From Duganella sp. 1411 (lineage in GTDB: Bacteria; Pseudomonadota; Gammaproteobacteria; Burkholderiales; Burkholderiaceae_D), in assembly GCF_017833525.1 (NCBI RefSeq), contig NZ_JAFICD010000001.1:496001-560000 (forward strand): a DNA stretch of 64,000 bases, read 5' to 3'. This document shows, in pieces, positions 9,354 through 18,923 of the stretch (position 1 is the stretch's first letter; each line of letters opens with the position of its first letter). The translations under genes and the position numbers were made by a program. The notes below the pieces were generated by a model. That model had not been told where the DNA came from, searched no databases, and saw nothing but the letters and a program-made list of their open reading frames with translations.

Positions 9354-12047
9354 CTAGTGATTGTTTTGAGATAACGATAGCATCCCGGAGTCGGTCCAGA
9401 CAGAGACACGATTCCCCTCGAACAGCGTATTGGCCGTCTGCCGGATCTCGTCGAGCCACCCCCCTGGCTGGCGGGCGTTCGGGGGCAACCCGCCCGCTTC
9501 GGCAATCAGCAGGAATTCGGTACGCAACGTGGTCGGCATGATGCCCGGATCGTCGGTGTTGATGGTGACGGCCATCGGACCATGGCGCAACCCATACAGG
9601 TTGTATCTGCCACCAGACGCCAAGAGCTTAGCGTCGGCCGGCGCCCAGCGGTAGATCGGATGTTCGCGGTACGAACCAAGCCGTGCAACGTATAGATTGG
9701 ACGTCGGGTTAGTCTCGATGACGATTTTTTTGTTGCGATATTTTTCCAGCAGATGGTCTTGCAGCGCATGCATGAAGTTCAGTTCGTCATCGTTGTCGTA
9801 GTCGGTGAAGAACTTCAAATGCTCGTTAAACTGCGGCTCGGCGTCATTGCCGGGACGGAGCAGGACTGTGATTTCAGGCGGGCTGGAGGCGAGCAATCGC
9901 TTATTGCGGTCGTGATAAACGCGCTGCGCGGTCATGGCGTTAGCCTTTTGCCCTTGCAGGCCGGTTGCGGCGGGTTGCTGTGTCGATAACAACTCGGTCA
10001 GATCGGGCACCGCCGCCACGACCTTCGCGTCAGGAAGCTGCTGCGAATCCCGGTACTGCTGAAATTGGATCGGACAGTTCATGCGATACAGCCACGCCTG
10101 GTAAAGGGTGCGCGCACGCCCGGCGTCGCCAAAGTTGCCCTTGGCCCAGGAGACATGTTGGGCCGCGGCTTCGATCCGCTGTTCGAAGCGGCTTACCACC
10201 TTGCGTGCCAGCGCGGTTGTTTCGGCAGGCGCGTCTTGAAGTTCGCCGATCTCCACGGCGTGGTGCCAAGCCCACACGAGATTATCGAGGTGCTCGGATA
10301 TTCCTAGCAACATGTCGCCCTGCCGTTCGCACCAGACGGTCGGATCGATGCCCAGCGCAAGCGCATGGCCAAGCCGGTCGGCTTCCCCCAACTCGCAAAA
10401 CAGCACGGTCTCGTCGACATGCCGCATGCCCGACAACGGATGGGCATAGTCCTCGCCGGCATGGATGCTCAGGTAGCGGCGGCGTTCGTCCTTGGTTGGT
10501 CGGGGCAACATGTCGAACCGGTCCGCGCCGGCGGTTTTGTGATGGGAGCGCAGCCACCTGAGGATAGGCGCATAGACTTCGATGCGGCAGGCGTTTTCAT
10601 CGCCCACGACGTCGAAACCGCGGATCCAGTTGGCGGGCACGAAGCCGAGTTGTTGGCCGGGGTAGGACAAGACGTCCTGGGCGAGCCACTCCGCCGACGT
10701 GTCCATCTTCCGGATCAGCGCATCGGCACTGTCCCATAACTGGCCGCGTTCCGCCTCCCGGTAATCTTCCGCCCTGCGGGAGAAATGGATGCAGAGATTC
10801 CATTGATCGGACAAGCGGCGCAAGTTGGGCTTGACCTCGTCCGTCCCGTCCCCGGCACTCGGGTCCAGGCCGCGTACTTTATAGAGGTTACTGACGAATT
10901 GCCGGATCATGGCGTCGTCGAAGAAGTCGGGGCCAACTTTAATTTCGGCGCAGTCCAGCCGTCCTTGCAGCAGTAATCGGGCGTTTGCCAACCCGTTCGC
11001 CGCGCCTGCGCTCTTGCGCAAGGCGCTGTTGCTGAGGGCTTTGAATTTGGCCAGCCCGACGCCGTCCATGATCAACTGGCGACGCACGCGCATCAGGCTG
11101 CCCTGAAGGTAATGGACGCACATGCGCAGCGTCGACGTCGCGTTTTTGTGCTGGAATTGCCACCAAAGAAAAACGTGAAGCCATTGCCACGCGCGCGCCA
11201 GTTCCTGGCTGTTGACAGCCGCCGCTATCTGCCAGCGCAACCAGTGCCATCCGAACTCGACGGGTTCGGGTTCCTCCTCGGCCAGCCACGACCATTCCAC
11301 CTTCGGCGGGTTGCCGCAGAGGGTCTCCGCCAGCAGCGGAGAAATCCTGGCACGCAGCATGGCGTCGTCGACGGCCCCGCTGTTGTGGCCGGGCCGTACT
11401 TCCAGCGTCAAGCAGGGGGTGGCGGCGAGTTGATGCGTCAGTGCCGACAGGGTGGCGATGTCATGGGTGTCGTTGCGGACCGCATGCTGTTGCGGCCAGA
11501 TCTGATTCATCAGTATCACGCCATCGAAGTGCAGCCCGTTCAAGTGCACATGGCCGTCGGTGTATTGCTCCGTATCATCGGCCGGGGCCGAGAAGAATGG
11601 CTGTTGAGCTTCCACCATGGCCCGGATCGCAGCGCAGTCGGGCAACGGGGCCTTGTAGATCTGACGGGCGATATCCCAGGCGACCAGACAGGTCGGATCG
11701 AACCTGCCCGCGAAGTTGGCGTAGTCCTGGACTTGCGACGGCGCGTAATGGACGACCGCTCCATCCCTCTGCATCAGCATGGCGAATACGTGGGCCATGA
11801 CCGAGGAGTTGGGCATGGTGTGTATCGTCGCCGGCCATACCAGGTCACTGACCGTGTCGAGGTCCGTTTCGCGAAAGCGCCGCGGATGGTCGTCGTTCAG
11901 ATCCTCGCGCAGCGCGCGCAGGCAACGCTTGCGCAGCTTGCCGGAGCTGGGCTTGGGCAAGCGCAATTCCTCTGACAAGGCCGCCAGCACGTTTTTTCCG
12001 GTCATCGCCGTGGCGATGGCCAGTTCGAATAGACGATGGGGCAGCAC
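9354..12047 (-). CDS. rdrB: RADAR defence protein RdrB (large adenosine deaminase)
   Basis: This 897-residue protein has the metal-binding layout of adenosine/AMP deaminases spread over a very large chain: TDGHVHLNG (HxH at residues 166-168), SIHAGED (529-533) and TDDPGIM (DDP at 832-834). That size, combined with an adjacent ATPase of about 890 residues, is the RdrB pattern of RADAR. There RdrB deaminates adenosine nucleotides or RNA during phage infection and assembles into large shells with RdrA. Translation starts at a GTG three bases after the rdrA stop; a second candidate is the ATG at residue 15. Base composition is less GC-rich than in flanking genes, which fits horizontal transfer. 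Confidence 0.9.
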   Translation of the reverse strand: MLPHRLFELAIATAMTGKNVLAALSEELRLPKPSSGKLRKRCLRALREDLNDDHPRRFRETDLDTVSDLVWPATIHTMPNSSVMAHVFAMLMQRDGAVVHYAPSQVQDYANFAGRFDPTCLVAWDIARQIYKAPLPDCAAIRAMVEAQQPFFSAPADDTEQYTDGHVHLNGLHFDGVILMNQIWPQQHAVRNDTHDIATLSALTHQLAATPCLTLEVRPGHNSGAVDDAMLRARISPLLAETLCGNPPKVEWSWLAEEEPEPVEFGWHWLRWQIAAAVNSQELARAWQWLHVFLWWQFQHKNATSTLRMCVHYLQGSLMRVRRQLIMDGVGLAKFKALSNSALRKSAGAANGLANARLLLQGRLDCAEIKVGPDFFDDAMIRQFVSNLYKVRGLDPSAGDGTDEVKPNLRRLSDQWNLCIHFSRRAEDYREAERGQLWDSADALIRKMDTSAEWLAQDVLSYPGQQLGFVPANWIRGFDVVGDENACRIEVYAPILRWLRSHHKTAGADRFDMLPRPTKDERRRYLSIHAGEDYAHPLSGMRHVDETVLFCELGEADRLGHALALGIDPTVWCERQGDMLLGISEHLDNLVWAWHHAVEIGELQDAPAETTALARKVVSRFEQRIEAAAQHVSWAKGNFGDAGRARTLYQAWLYRMNCPIQFQQYRDSQQLPDAKVVAAVPDLTELLSTQQPAATGLQGQKANAMTAQRVYHDRNKRLLASSPPEITVLLRPGNDAEPQFNEHLKFFTDYDNDDELNFMHALQDHLLEKYRNKKIVIETNPTSNLYVARLGSYREHPIYRWAPADAKLLASGGRYNLYGLRHGPMAVTINTDDPGIMPTTLRTEFLLIAEAGGLPPNARQPGGWLDEIRQTANTLFEGNRVSVWTDSGMLSLSQNNH

Positions 12048-12050
12048 GGG

Positions 12051-14717
12051 TCAGGAGCGCTGCTTGGCAACGAGCTCGACGACCTCGAGGAAGCGATCGA
12101 GGTAACGGTCTTGTGGGAATTTTGCCAGTACGTCGTCGACGATATTCTGCCAGTCCTTACGGTTGAGTGCCTTGTTGACCACCCATGTCCGACGGAATAT
12201 CGTATAGTGCGTTTGCAGCCGCCCGTTCAAATATTTCAGCAGCGGACTCGTCATGTCGCGCCGGGCGTTCGGGGCCTTCGCCCGCGTGGGCGCTTCCGGC
12301 GTGACCGTGGAGCCGTCCGCCAGCAGCGGCGGCGCGTCGAGCGCCTGCACGAGCTCCCGCAGCGGATGATCGGCCATCATGTAGGTATAGGCGCGGGTGG
12401 TGCGGCCAAAAGCGTCGGCTTCCGTCCGCGTGCCGACGAACGGAGCGATATTGCGGGAGTACAGTTCGCTGCTGCGGAAGAGTTTGCCTTCACCCACGTT
12501 GACCTGGGCAATGATCGGCGGCAGGCCGAACAACGGACCTTTTTCGAAGCTGCCGATGGCGGCCCAGACGCTGTTGAACACCTTCGGCGCGAGCCGGGCC
12601 AAGTAGTCGAGCGCCTTGCTGTCGGGATTGCTGGACCGGGCTTGCGGCGCATTGAAGATGGCCGCCTGGTTGAACAATTTGTTCATCACGTTGTAGAAGA
12701 ACCAGGGAGCAGGCACGTGGCCGGCAAGCGCGTGGCGCTGGCGCCATGCGTTGATCCGGTCGGCCAGCTGTTCAATTTGCGGACCGTGCAGCGCCTCGTC
12801 GTCGGCATCGGCCTCGCTGGCGGCTGGATCATCGACCACGTCGCCATCGTCGTCGGCCGCGATCGTCTGTGTTTTGGTCGCGGCAACCGCCGCGAGGGAA
12901 TGGAAGGGCGGACGCTGGAGAATGTCGGCGACGTCGACGCTTGTGACATCCTTGACGAAGCTGGTCACGATCAATTCGAAGATCCGGCCGCAGCACGCCA
13001 GCGTGGCCCGCTTGCTCGTTGTGTAGAAGTTCCTGTGCAGGAGCAGGGAGGCGATAAAATCCGATTCGGGATCGTTGAAGCGTGCGTTGCCCTTCTTGAG
13101 CGCATAGCCCGGTTCGGGCGCGGGGTAGGGGAGCAGAACCTCCTCCGGCAGGCGCGCGATCCAATCGGTAGGCGCACGGTCGCGTATCATCTCGTGCCAT
13201 GATGCCGTACTGGCACCCGAGGCAAAATGGCGCAAGGCCGCGTCGCTGTGCCGCATAGGCTGGAACAGGAAGCTATCCAGGACGCTTCCATCTTCACGGC
13301 TTGGGATAACGTGTTGGTCAAACCAGTGTTCTTGCGCCGTGAGCGTCAGGTATGCAGGCCCGCCTTCGGCGGCAAGCTGGCAGTATTTTTTCAGCAGGCG
13401 CTGGCTCGCGACAGCGAGTTCACGCAAGCGATGGTACTCGGGCGCCGCACCCGCATTGGCCGCAAAGTCCTTGTAGGCGTCGCGCCGCGCGGCTTCGTTG
13501 GCCGATTTGTCCACTATGCGGCTGGCTGCGGCGTAGGCCTGCTCAAACGACTGGATCGCAGCGGCTTGCACCGGAATGACGGCTTGGCGCCGCAGATGTG
13601 CCGGGCTGAGCGATCCGTCGGCAATGCTCTGCGCCAGCTGCGGTATGCGGTCCTGGACGGAATACACGAGCTGCGCGAGCGATCGCACGTTCTTGATCGG
13701 CGGCGGCAGATAGCTGTTTTCGAGGCCGTTAGTGCGCTCGTTGAGCAGGGTTTCGAGCCAGCTATGAAAATGCTGCATCGTGATCGCCTCGATGGCCTGG
13801 CCTTTCGCATCGCAAAAGCCGATCCACGTCGCTCGCAGGTAGTGCGTCACTTCCGGCATCTCGATCCGATACTGCAGCGGCAGGACTTTGCGCTGATATT
13901 CCCGCGCAAGATCCTTGGCCCGGTGGATTGCGGCCCGGTTTTCCGCCTTGCTCGCGTCTAGCAATTTGCCATGAAAATTGCGCCAGGTCAGGTCGCCGTA
14001 AAGCTGGAGGTCGCCACTGATCACAGGCAGTACATAGGGCGACACCAGGTATTTCCTGATCACTTCGAGGTTGTCGAAAGCCCGGTTGAGCGATGTATCG
14101 ACATCGTCGATCGGCAATACCAGCAGCTCTTTGCCAAGCAGGTCCAGCGCGGCCTTGAAGACCTGGTGTACTTCTTGCGCCAGATTCTGGTTGCCCATGA
14201 ACGCGCGTAGCTTGTCCAGACCGCGCAGCTCGCGCTGGGATTCGAGCCGATCGAGGGTATTGCCCAGCCGCTGCAACTGTTCATAGAACAGATCGAACTT
14301 TGCCGGCTCGTCCTTGCGCGCCGCCTGTATGGCGTCGTCGCAGACCAGGCCGGCGACGATCACGTTAAGGAATAGATCGTCATTGGTCTCCAGCAGCGTC
14401 GGATCGAGCGGCCTCAGGATGTGGACGCGCCTGGCGAATTCCTGGTCGTTTTGCGCTAGAAACCTGCCGATGTTGACCAGGACCGAGCTCTTTCCCGTCC
14501 CACGGGAGCCGTCGATCAACACCGCCGTGTGTGCCCGGTGGTGGTTCACGTCATCAGACTGTTGCTCCGGCTTTTTTGCCTCCTGCGCCAACTGCAACGC
14601 TTCACGCACCGTGCGCGTGAGCTTCTCATACACGTCAACGGCCAGCAGCACTTCGGCGGAGCGATGGGCAGCCTGTTCGCGCTGGTTGATGGGGAAAAGG
14701 ACACGTGGGCGTGACAT
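12051..14717 (-). CDS. rdrA: RADAR defence protein RdrA (P-loop ATPase)
   Basis: From the ATG at 14717 the protein is 888 residues long. A Walker A motif (GSRGTGKSS, residues 70-78) follows an N-terminal helical region. An acidic LVLPIDDVDTS stretch is a good Walker B candidate near residue 220. RdrA is a STAND/AAA-like ATPase that assembles into rings and docks on RdrB. The gene is first in an operon with rdrB (3 bp gap) and the ICMT-like gene (10 bp gap). The start is uncertain: the frame stays open to an ATG at 14792, and none of the candidates has a convincing ribosome binding site. Confidence 0.88.
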   Translation of the reverse strand: MSRPRVLFPINQREQAAHRSAEVLLAVDVYEKLTRTVREALQLAQEAKKPEQQSDDVNHHRAHTAVLIDGSRGTGKSSVLVNIGRFLAQNDQEFARRVHILRPLDPTLLETNDDLFLNVIVAGLVCDDAIQAARKDEPAKFDLFYEQLQRLGNTLDRLESQRELRGLDKLRAFMGNQNLAQEVHQVFKAALDLLGKELLVLPIDDVDTSLNRAFDNLEVIRKYLVSPYVLPVISGDLQLYGDLTWRNFHGKLLDASKAENRAAIHRAKDLAREYQRKVLPLQYRIEMPEVTHYLRATWIGFCDAKGQAIEAITMQHFHSWLETLLNERTNGLENSYLPPPIKNVRSLAQLVYSVQDRIPQLAQSIADGSLSPAHLRRQAVIPVQAAAIQSFEQAYAAASRIVDKSANEAARRDAYKDFAANAGAAPEYHRLRELAVASQRLLKKYCQLAAEGGPAYLTLTAQEHWFDQHVIPSREDGSVLDSFLFQPMRHSDAALRHFASGASTASWHEMIRDRAPTDWIARLPEEVLLPYPAPEPGYALKKGNARFNDPESDFIASLLLHRNFYTTSKRATLACCGRIFELIVTSFVKDVTSVDVADILQRPPFHSLAAVAATKTQTIAADDDGDVVDDPAASEADADDEALHGPQIEQLADRINAWRQRHALAGHVPAPWFFYNVMNKLFNQAAIFNAPQARSSNPDSKALDYLARLAPKVFNSVWAAIGSFEKGPLFGLPPIIAQVNVGEGKLFRSSELYSRNIAPFVGTRTEADAFGRTTRAYTYMMADHPLRELVQALDAPPLLADGSTVTPEAPTRAKAPNARRDMTSPLLKYLNGRLQTHYTIFRRTWVVNKALNRKDWQNIVDDVLAKFPQDRYLDRFLEVVELVAKQRS

Positions 14718-14836
14718 AGATTTGAGTAAAGTTGACGAAGAGAATTTATTGTAACTTAGAAATAATGAAAGAAAAGCAGTCATAGGAAACATTGTTAGTA
14801 AAGTTTGCCGTTCAAACCGCGTTACCCTGGCGTGAG

Positions 14837-14866
14837 ATTAAATTCGCATAATTTATATTATGTAAA
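14837..14866 (-). promoter_or_regulatory. Candidate rdrA promoter with an operator-like dyad in the spacer
   Basis: On the minus strand TTTACA (14861-14866) and TTTAAT (14837-14842) each match the sigma-70 consensus at five of six bases, with an 18 bp spacer. A perfect dyad, CATAAT-N4-ATTATG (14847-14862), fills most of the spacer and touches the -35 box, where a repressor would block polymerase. The stretch is strikingly AT-rich for this window. The promoter lies about 120 bp upstream of the chosen rdrA start. Confidence 0.45.
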
Positions 14867-14906
14867 ATGACGTACGGACATCAGCCTCCTGCCATATCTC
14901 TCCCGC

Positions 14907-16079
14907 TCACAGGATATTCTTCCCGTTCAGCGACGCCAGGATCTCGTCGTGCCGCTCGTTGTCGGTTTTGTGCAGATAAGCGGCCGTCGTGGCGATGTTG
15001 GCGTGGCCCGCCGTCTCCTGCAGTGTCTTGAGTTGCACGCCATTGTTCGCATGGTTGGTCAGCATGCTGTGGCGCAGCCAGTGCGCCGACGCCTGCCGCA
15101 GATTGGCCGCCGTGTCGGCGTCACCGTTTGCTGCCGCCGCGCTCGCCGCTGCGGCGAACAACGCTTTAATCGCGTCCGATGCAGCCTCGTCGGTAATGCG
15201 CGCCAATCCCCGCGATCGGCTCGACAATACCAGCGGCGTTTCGTCGAACCCGCTCGCGTGCGGCAACAAGCCAAAGGCAGCGCGGTACTGGCGGAACGCC
15301 GCCAGCATTTCCGGCGGCACCGGCAGCCGGCGTGGCTTGCCGCCTTTGCCCAACACGTCCAGCCACCAGCGCCCATTTCCTTCGGTATAGATCGCGCCCA
15401 TGCGGGCGTTGACGATCTCATTCAGGCGGGCGCCGGTGTGGGCGAACGCGACCAACAGGAACCGGTCGCGCGCGCGGCGGCGCTGCGCGGCCGGGGTTTT
15501 GCCCTCCGTGGCCTCCAGCGTTGCCAGCGCCAGGCCGATGGCGTCCTGCGTCAGGTAGCGCGTGACCCTGCTGGCGGTCGGCGTTTTGACATTCTTCACC
15601 AGCGCGCCCGGATCGCGCCGCAGATACCCGGTCTGCTCGGCGAACGCCATCAGCCCTTTAACGGCGATCATCGCCTGGCGCCGGCTGGCGTCGGACAACG
15701 GACCGCTGAACGGCCGATAACGCTCGTCGCTGCGCGGCCATTTGGTGGTCGACACCCAGTCCGGCGGCGGCGCCCGCAAAAACTCCTTGTATGCGTTGAG
15801 GTCGGCGACGCTCAGCTGACGCAGCGGTTTCCTCACCTCTTCCCGGCACCATGTCAGAAAGCGGAACAGCTCTTTTTGGGTGTTCACGATCGACTTCGGC
15901 CCCAGTTCGCCGTGACTGATGAATTCCCGGGCGATTTCGCTGTCGGTGCGCGCATCCGTGATGGCGTCTTCGGCGATACCGCGCAAGGCTTCGATATCGC
16001 GTTGCCGGCGTTCGGCGCTGGCGCGGCTGTCGGGAGGCAAAGGCCGCAGGTCGATCAGTTCGAATTTTGTGACTGGCAT
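14907..16079 (-). CDS. Tyrosine recombinase / site-specific integrase
   Basis: This 390-residue protein has a SAM-like core-binding domain (about residues 48-150) and a catalytic domain. All expected residues are present: R218 in HTGARLNE, Lys in the LGKGGKPRR hairpin (about 246), H333-x-x-R336 in HWLRHS, H359 in AGHANI, and nucleophile Y368 in TAAYLH. The gene looks intact. I chose the ATG at 16079; longer in-frame starts run into AT-rich upstream DNA. It is on the same strand as, and directly upstream of, the RADAR operon, so it may have mobilised it. I could not identify attachment sites or a tRNA target. Confidence 0.9.
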   Translation of the reverse strand: MPVTKFELIDLRPLPPDSRASAERRQRDIEALRGIAEDAITDARTDSEIAREFISHGELGPKSIVNTQKELFRFLTWCREEVRKPLRQLSVADLNAYKEFLRAPPPDWVSTTKWPRSDERYRPFSGPLSDASRRQAMIAVKGLMAFAEQTGYLRRDPGALVKNVKTPTASRVTRYLTQDAIGLALATLEATEGKTPAAQRRRARDRFLLVAFAHTGARLNEIVNARMGAIYTEGNGRWWLDVLGKGGKPRRLPVPPEMLAAFRQYRAAFGLLPHASGFDETPLVLSSRSRGLARITDEAASDAIKALFAAAASAAAANGDADTAANLRQASAHWLRHSMLTNHANNGVQLKTLQETAGHANIATTAAYLHKTDNERHDEILASLNGKNIL

Positions 16080-16103
16080 GGGCAGAAATGCTGAATGAAT
16101 AAC

Positions 16104-16132
16104 CAGTATTGTACAGTATTTCATACAGTATT
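16104..16132. repeat. Three CAGTATT direct repeats upstream of the integrase
   Basis: CAGTATT occurs at 16104-16110, 16114-16120 and 16126-16132, about one helical turn apart, in the AT-rich segment just upstream of the integrase start. The spacing suggests binding of a regulator or of the recombinase arm domain. The units are direct, not inverted, so this is not a LexA box. Confidence 0.5.
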
Positions 16133-16264
16133 TAAGATCGAGAATATAGGCAGTAATCTCGACTTTAAGATGGGGCGATCGGCGTGGCGCGCACTTGCTC
16201 CACCTTTGATCGCCACCGCTTTCCCCGGCCGGCGACAACCCGCAATCGGGGTGAAACCACTTGC

Positions 16265-17710
16265 TCAGGGCGCGGACGGGATGAACGTGACGACGACCCG
16301 TCCGTAGCGCGTCAGCGCCGGACTGCCCTTATCGATCACCTTGACGATGAAGTGGGCGGTCTCCGTCTTGGTCACCACGGGCGCCTGCCCCCACACGGTA
16401 TGGTGATTCTCCGCATACCCAAGTTTGATCGGCTCCCTGTAGCTGCCAGCTTCGGGATACTGAAACCACACGTAGCTCAAGCTATCCCCGTCCGGGTCGG
16501 AGCTGCCGGCGGCGCTCAGCATGAAGCCTTCGCCGGATTTGACGGTCAGCCGATCTCCAGGGCTGAGCTTTACGACTGGCGGATGATTCGCCCCCTTGTA
16601 CGGCTTGGTGGCCCAGTCCATTCGGGCAGCGAAGTCGTTCTGGAACTCCTTGCGCCAGCGCCAGATCGTGGTTCTGTATCCACTGAAGACCTTATCGTGG
16701 GCACGCACGTTGCGGCCATAGTCGTTGTAGACAGTCGGCCTGTAGCTATCGACGGCGTTGGTCCAGATGGCGCGGGGCTCTTGCAAAACAGGTACGTTGC
16801 CGGTGAACCCTTCCGGATTGGTGGTCTCCAACGCCGGCGTGTACAACTCGTAGCGCCCTCCCCAACCGCCCCAGTCCGGATGCTCGGGCGCGTTCAGGCC
16901 GTTGGGTATCAGGGACATGAAGGATGGCGAATCGCCCTCCATACCAAAAGAGACATCCGGATACATCGCCCCCAGCGGTCCATGCCCCTGTTGAATATGC
17001 GCGGCGAGCCAGTTGTTGCCCACTTCCGTGTTGTCGAAGTCCGGTTCGACCGTGTGGATGCCCGTCCACGTGCCATTGCCATACCCGCCGGGGCTGACGA
17101 TGTAGAACAGGTCCGGAAACCGGGTGCGTATCCAGATACCGGAATCGTCCTGATCGGAGATCGTGTAGACGCGCAATTTGCTGACCAGGCGTGCCGCCTG
17201 CTCCGGCGTCCTGTCGTGCCCAATCCGATACAACGCTTGGGCAAGCGTGTTGGCGCCTCCCCAGACCGATATCCACAGTGGCCGCGTATCTTTTTTCTCC
17301 AGCGCCTTGATGATGGCGTCCGATCCCGGCGAGTCGCGGCCGTCGCCGACACCCTGCATGCCGTAGAGTTGCGAGCCGGCGCGCACCACCGCTTTCAGCG
17401 CCTGCGCTTTCGGAAAACCCGGCTCGTGCTTCAACAGCTGGGGCTGTACCTTGCCGTAGGCGTCGATGATCGCCTGTATGGATGCCGGTGCGATCCGCGA
17501 CTTCTGATGCGTGGAGGTCGTGGCGACGATACCTTCGACATCGATCTGGTTCGCGTACAGAAGCAAGCGCACGAGCGACTGGCTGTCATCGGGATCGGCC
17601 TCGATATCGGTGAGGACAATCAAGCGTTGTTTGGGTTCGGCGAAGCCGACGGCCGGCACGCCAGCCAGTAACGCTGCCAGCATGGCGGTGATTGGAAGTA
17701 GTCTCATCAT
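16265..17710 (-). CDS. Secreted DUF1593 / nucleoside hydrolase-like protein
   Basis: This 481-residue protein starts at one of two adjacent ATGs (17710 or 17707) and has a signal peptide ending near GFA/EP (about residue 24). The mature N-terminus reads RLIVLTDIEADPDDSQS, an Asp-rich loop like the calcium-binding site of inosine-uridine nucleoside hydrolases. It is followed by VEGIVATTST, WGGANTLAQAL and an Ig-like C-terminal part (LSPGDRLTVKSGEGFMLSA). This layout matches the DUF1593 group, which is linked to plant-polysaccharide degradation and named cellulose-binding Sde182-like. Substrate unknown. Confidence 0.82.
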   Translation of the reverse strand: MMRLLPITAMLAALLAGVPAVGFAEPKQRLIVLTDIEADPDDSQSLVRLLLYANQIDVEGIVATTSTHQKSRIAPASIQAIIDAYGKVQPQLLKHEPGFPKAQALKAVVRAGSQLYGMQGVGDGRDSPGSDAIIKALEKKDTRPLWISVWGGANTLAQALYRIGHDRTPEQAARLVSKLRVYTISDQDDSGIWIRTRFPDLFYIVSPGGYGNGTWTGIHTVEPDFDNTEVGNNWLAAHIQQGHGPLGAMYPDVSFGMEGDSPSFMSLIPNGLNAPEHPDWGGWGGRYELYTPALETTNPEGFTGNVPVLQEPRAIWTNAVDSYRPTVYNDYGRNVRAHDKVFSGYRTTIWRWRKEFQNDFAARMDWATKPYKGANHPPVVKLSPGDRLTVKSGEGFMLSAAGSSDPDGDSLSYVWFQYPEAGSYREPIKLGYAENHHTVWGQAPVVTKTETAHFIVKVIDKGSPALTRYGRVVVTFIPSAP

Positions 17711-17960
17711 CTCTGTATTGAATTGGGGGCTAGGGGTCCGGCAGGTTACGGGGTTGCGCCCTTCACCAGCGCGTCGAGGCGGTCCGGGTCGAGCAATTGT
17801 CATGGGGCCTGGAAATTTTTCCTGGGCCACGCGTCAGTATAGGGAGGACGGCGCGGTCGCCGGTAGCGATTTTCCTGAAAATGCTAGCAGCGTGCGCATA
17901 GTTGATGAACTTGGGGATTTACATCTACTGTTTGACTGGGTGTAGCGTCGCCGGATCCAG
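17711..17960. other. Intergenic region between the DUF1593 gene and the minus-strand MBL gene
   Basis: No ORF with a plausible start or ribosome binding site is seen here, and I recognise no terminator hairpin with a T-run. Confidence 0.4.
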
Positions 17961-18902
17961 CTAGTCCTTGAATAAATCCGCCGCCGTTCTCTCGACGCTG
18001 AAAAACAGCCCGGCGTCGGGATACCTGCGCCTCATGCGGGCTTTTAAGTCGGCGCCGGATGTCGAATGGGCGAGTTCTTCTTCAAACACCGCCAGATAGC
18101 CCTTGGTGAAACGAATCGCGCTATCGGCATCGAACACCTTATGCGGTTGACTGTGCCCGGGAATGACCATTTCAGGTTGCAGTTTTTCCAGCTCTTCGAG
18201 ATTGCGCATCCACTGCGACCTGCTTTGTCTGGTCGTTTCCACCGTATAGACGTGCATCTGATCATAGGCCATGTCGCTCACGACGGCCACCCGCTCTTTG
18301 GGAAACCAGACGTAGGAATTTTCACTGGTATCGCCCTGGAGATGGGTTCGCAGCTCGACCTTCACATCCTCGAAATCGAGCTGATCGCCATCGAACCTCG
18401 TGATGTCGACGCGGCTGGTAGCGGCCTTCGGCCCCAGCAAGCCCTGCCACTTCGCGAGCTTCTCCGCGTAGACACCATCGATGCGATCGGCCACCTTCGA
18501 ATTCGCGACGATTTTGACGTTTGGAAAAGCGTTCTTGAAGACTTCCAGCCCGAGGAAGTGATCGGCGTGCTCATGCGTGATGTAGACCAGCTTCAGCTCC
18601 TTGTTGAGTTTATGGATCAAGTCCAAAACCTTCAGCGCGTTCGAGCGCGTGAGCTGGGCATCGATCAACAGGAGCCCGGCTCGTCCCTCGACGACAACCG
18701 AGTTATCAAAAAAACCGTCGTCTTCCGACGTAAAGACATGAAATTTCGCAGCGGCAGGCGCCGGTGTGGGGCCGCTGGCAAAGGCGTTTTGCACGCCAAA
18801 TGACCAGGCGAGACAAAATACGACGCATGAACCGGCGCGCCTTGTAGCGCCAGCGGCCGCGGCCCACAGTCCTGGCGTGACGAGCTTTGGTAGATTTAGC
18901 AT
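17961..18902 (-). CDS. Secreted MBL-fold metallohydrolase
   Basis: From 18902 the protein is 313 residues. A hydrophobic signal-like region (about residues 24-43) precedes the metallo-beta-lactamase core, with the zinc motif ITHEHADH (110-115), GDTSENSYVWFP, a metal-binding Asp in VVSDMAYDQ, and VIPGHSQPH. The layout resembles subclass B-like or quinoprotein-relay MBL hydrolases; the substrate is unknown. Directly upstream is a pair of dyads matching those before the intact tetR at 25571. I infer that it is controlled by that TetR-type regulator. The start is tentative because no good ribosome binding site is present. Confidence 0.8.
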   Translation of the reverse strand: MLNLPKLVTPGLWAAAAGATRRAGSCVVFCLAWSFGVQNAFASGPTPAPAAAKFHVFTSEDDGFFDNSVVVEGRAGLLLIDAQLTRSNALKVLDLIHKLNKELKLVYITHEHADHFLGLEVFKNAFPNVKIVANSKVADRIDGVYAEKLAKWQGLLGPKAATSRVDITRFDGDQLDFEDVKVELRTHLQGDTSENSYVWFPKERVAVVSDMAYDQMHVYTVETTRQSRSQWMRNLEELEKLQPEMVIPGHSQPHKVFDADSAIRFTKGYLAVFEEELAHSTSGADLKARMRRRYPDAGLFFSVERTAADLFKD

Positions 18903-18923
18903 AAAAGGGCCTAGGGGGTAAGG

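Noticed and set aside
16104..16132. LexA/SOS box upstream of the integrase
   Set aside because: The CAGTATT units are direct repeats rather than the inverted CTG-N10-CAG arrangement.
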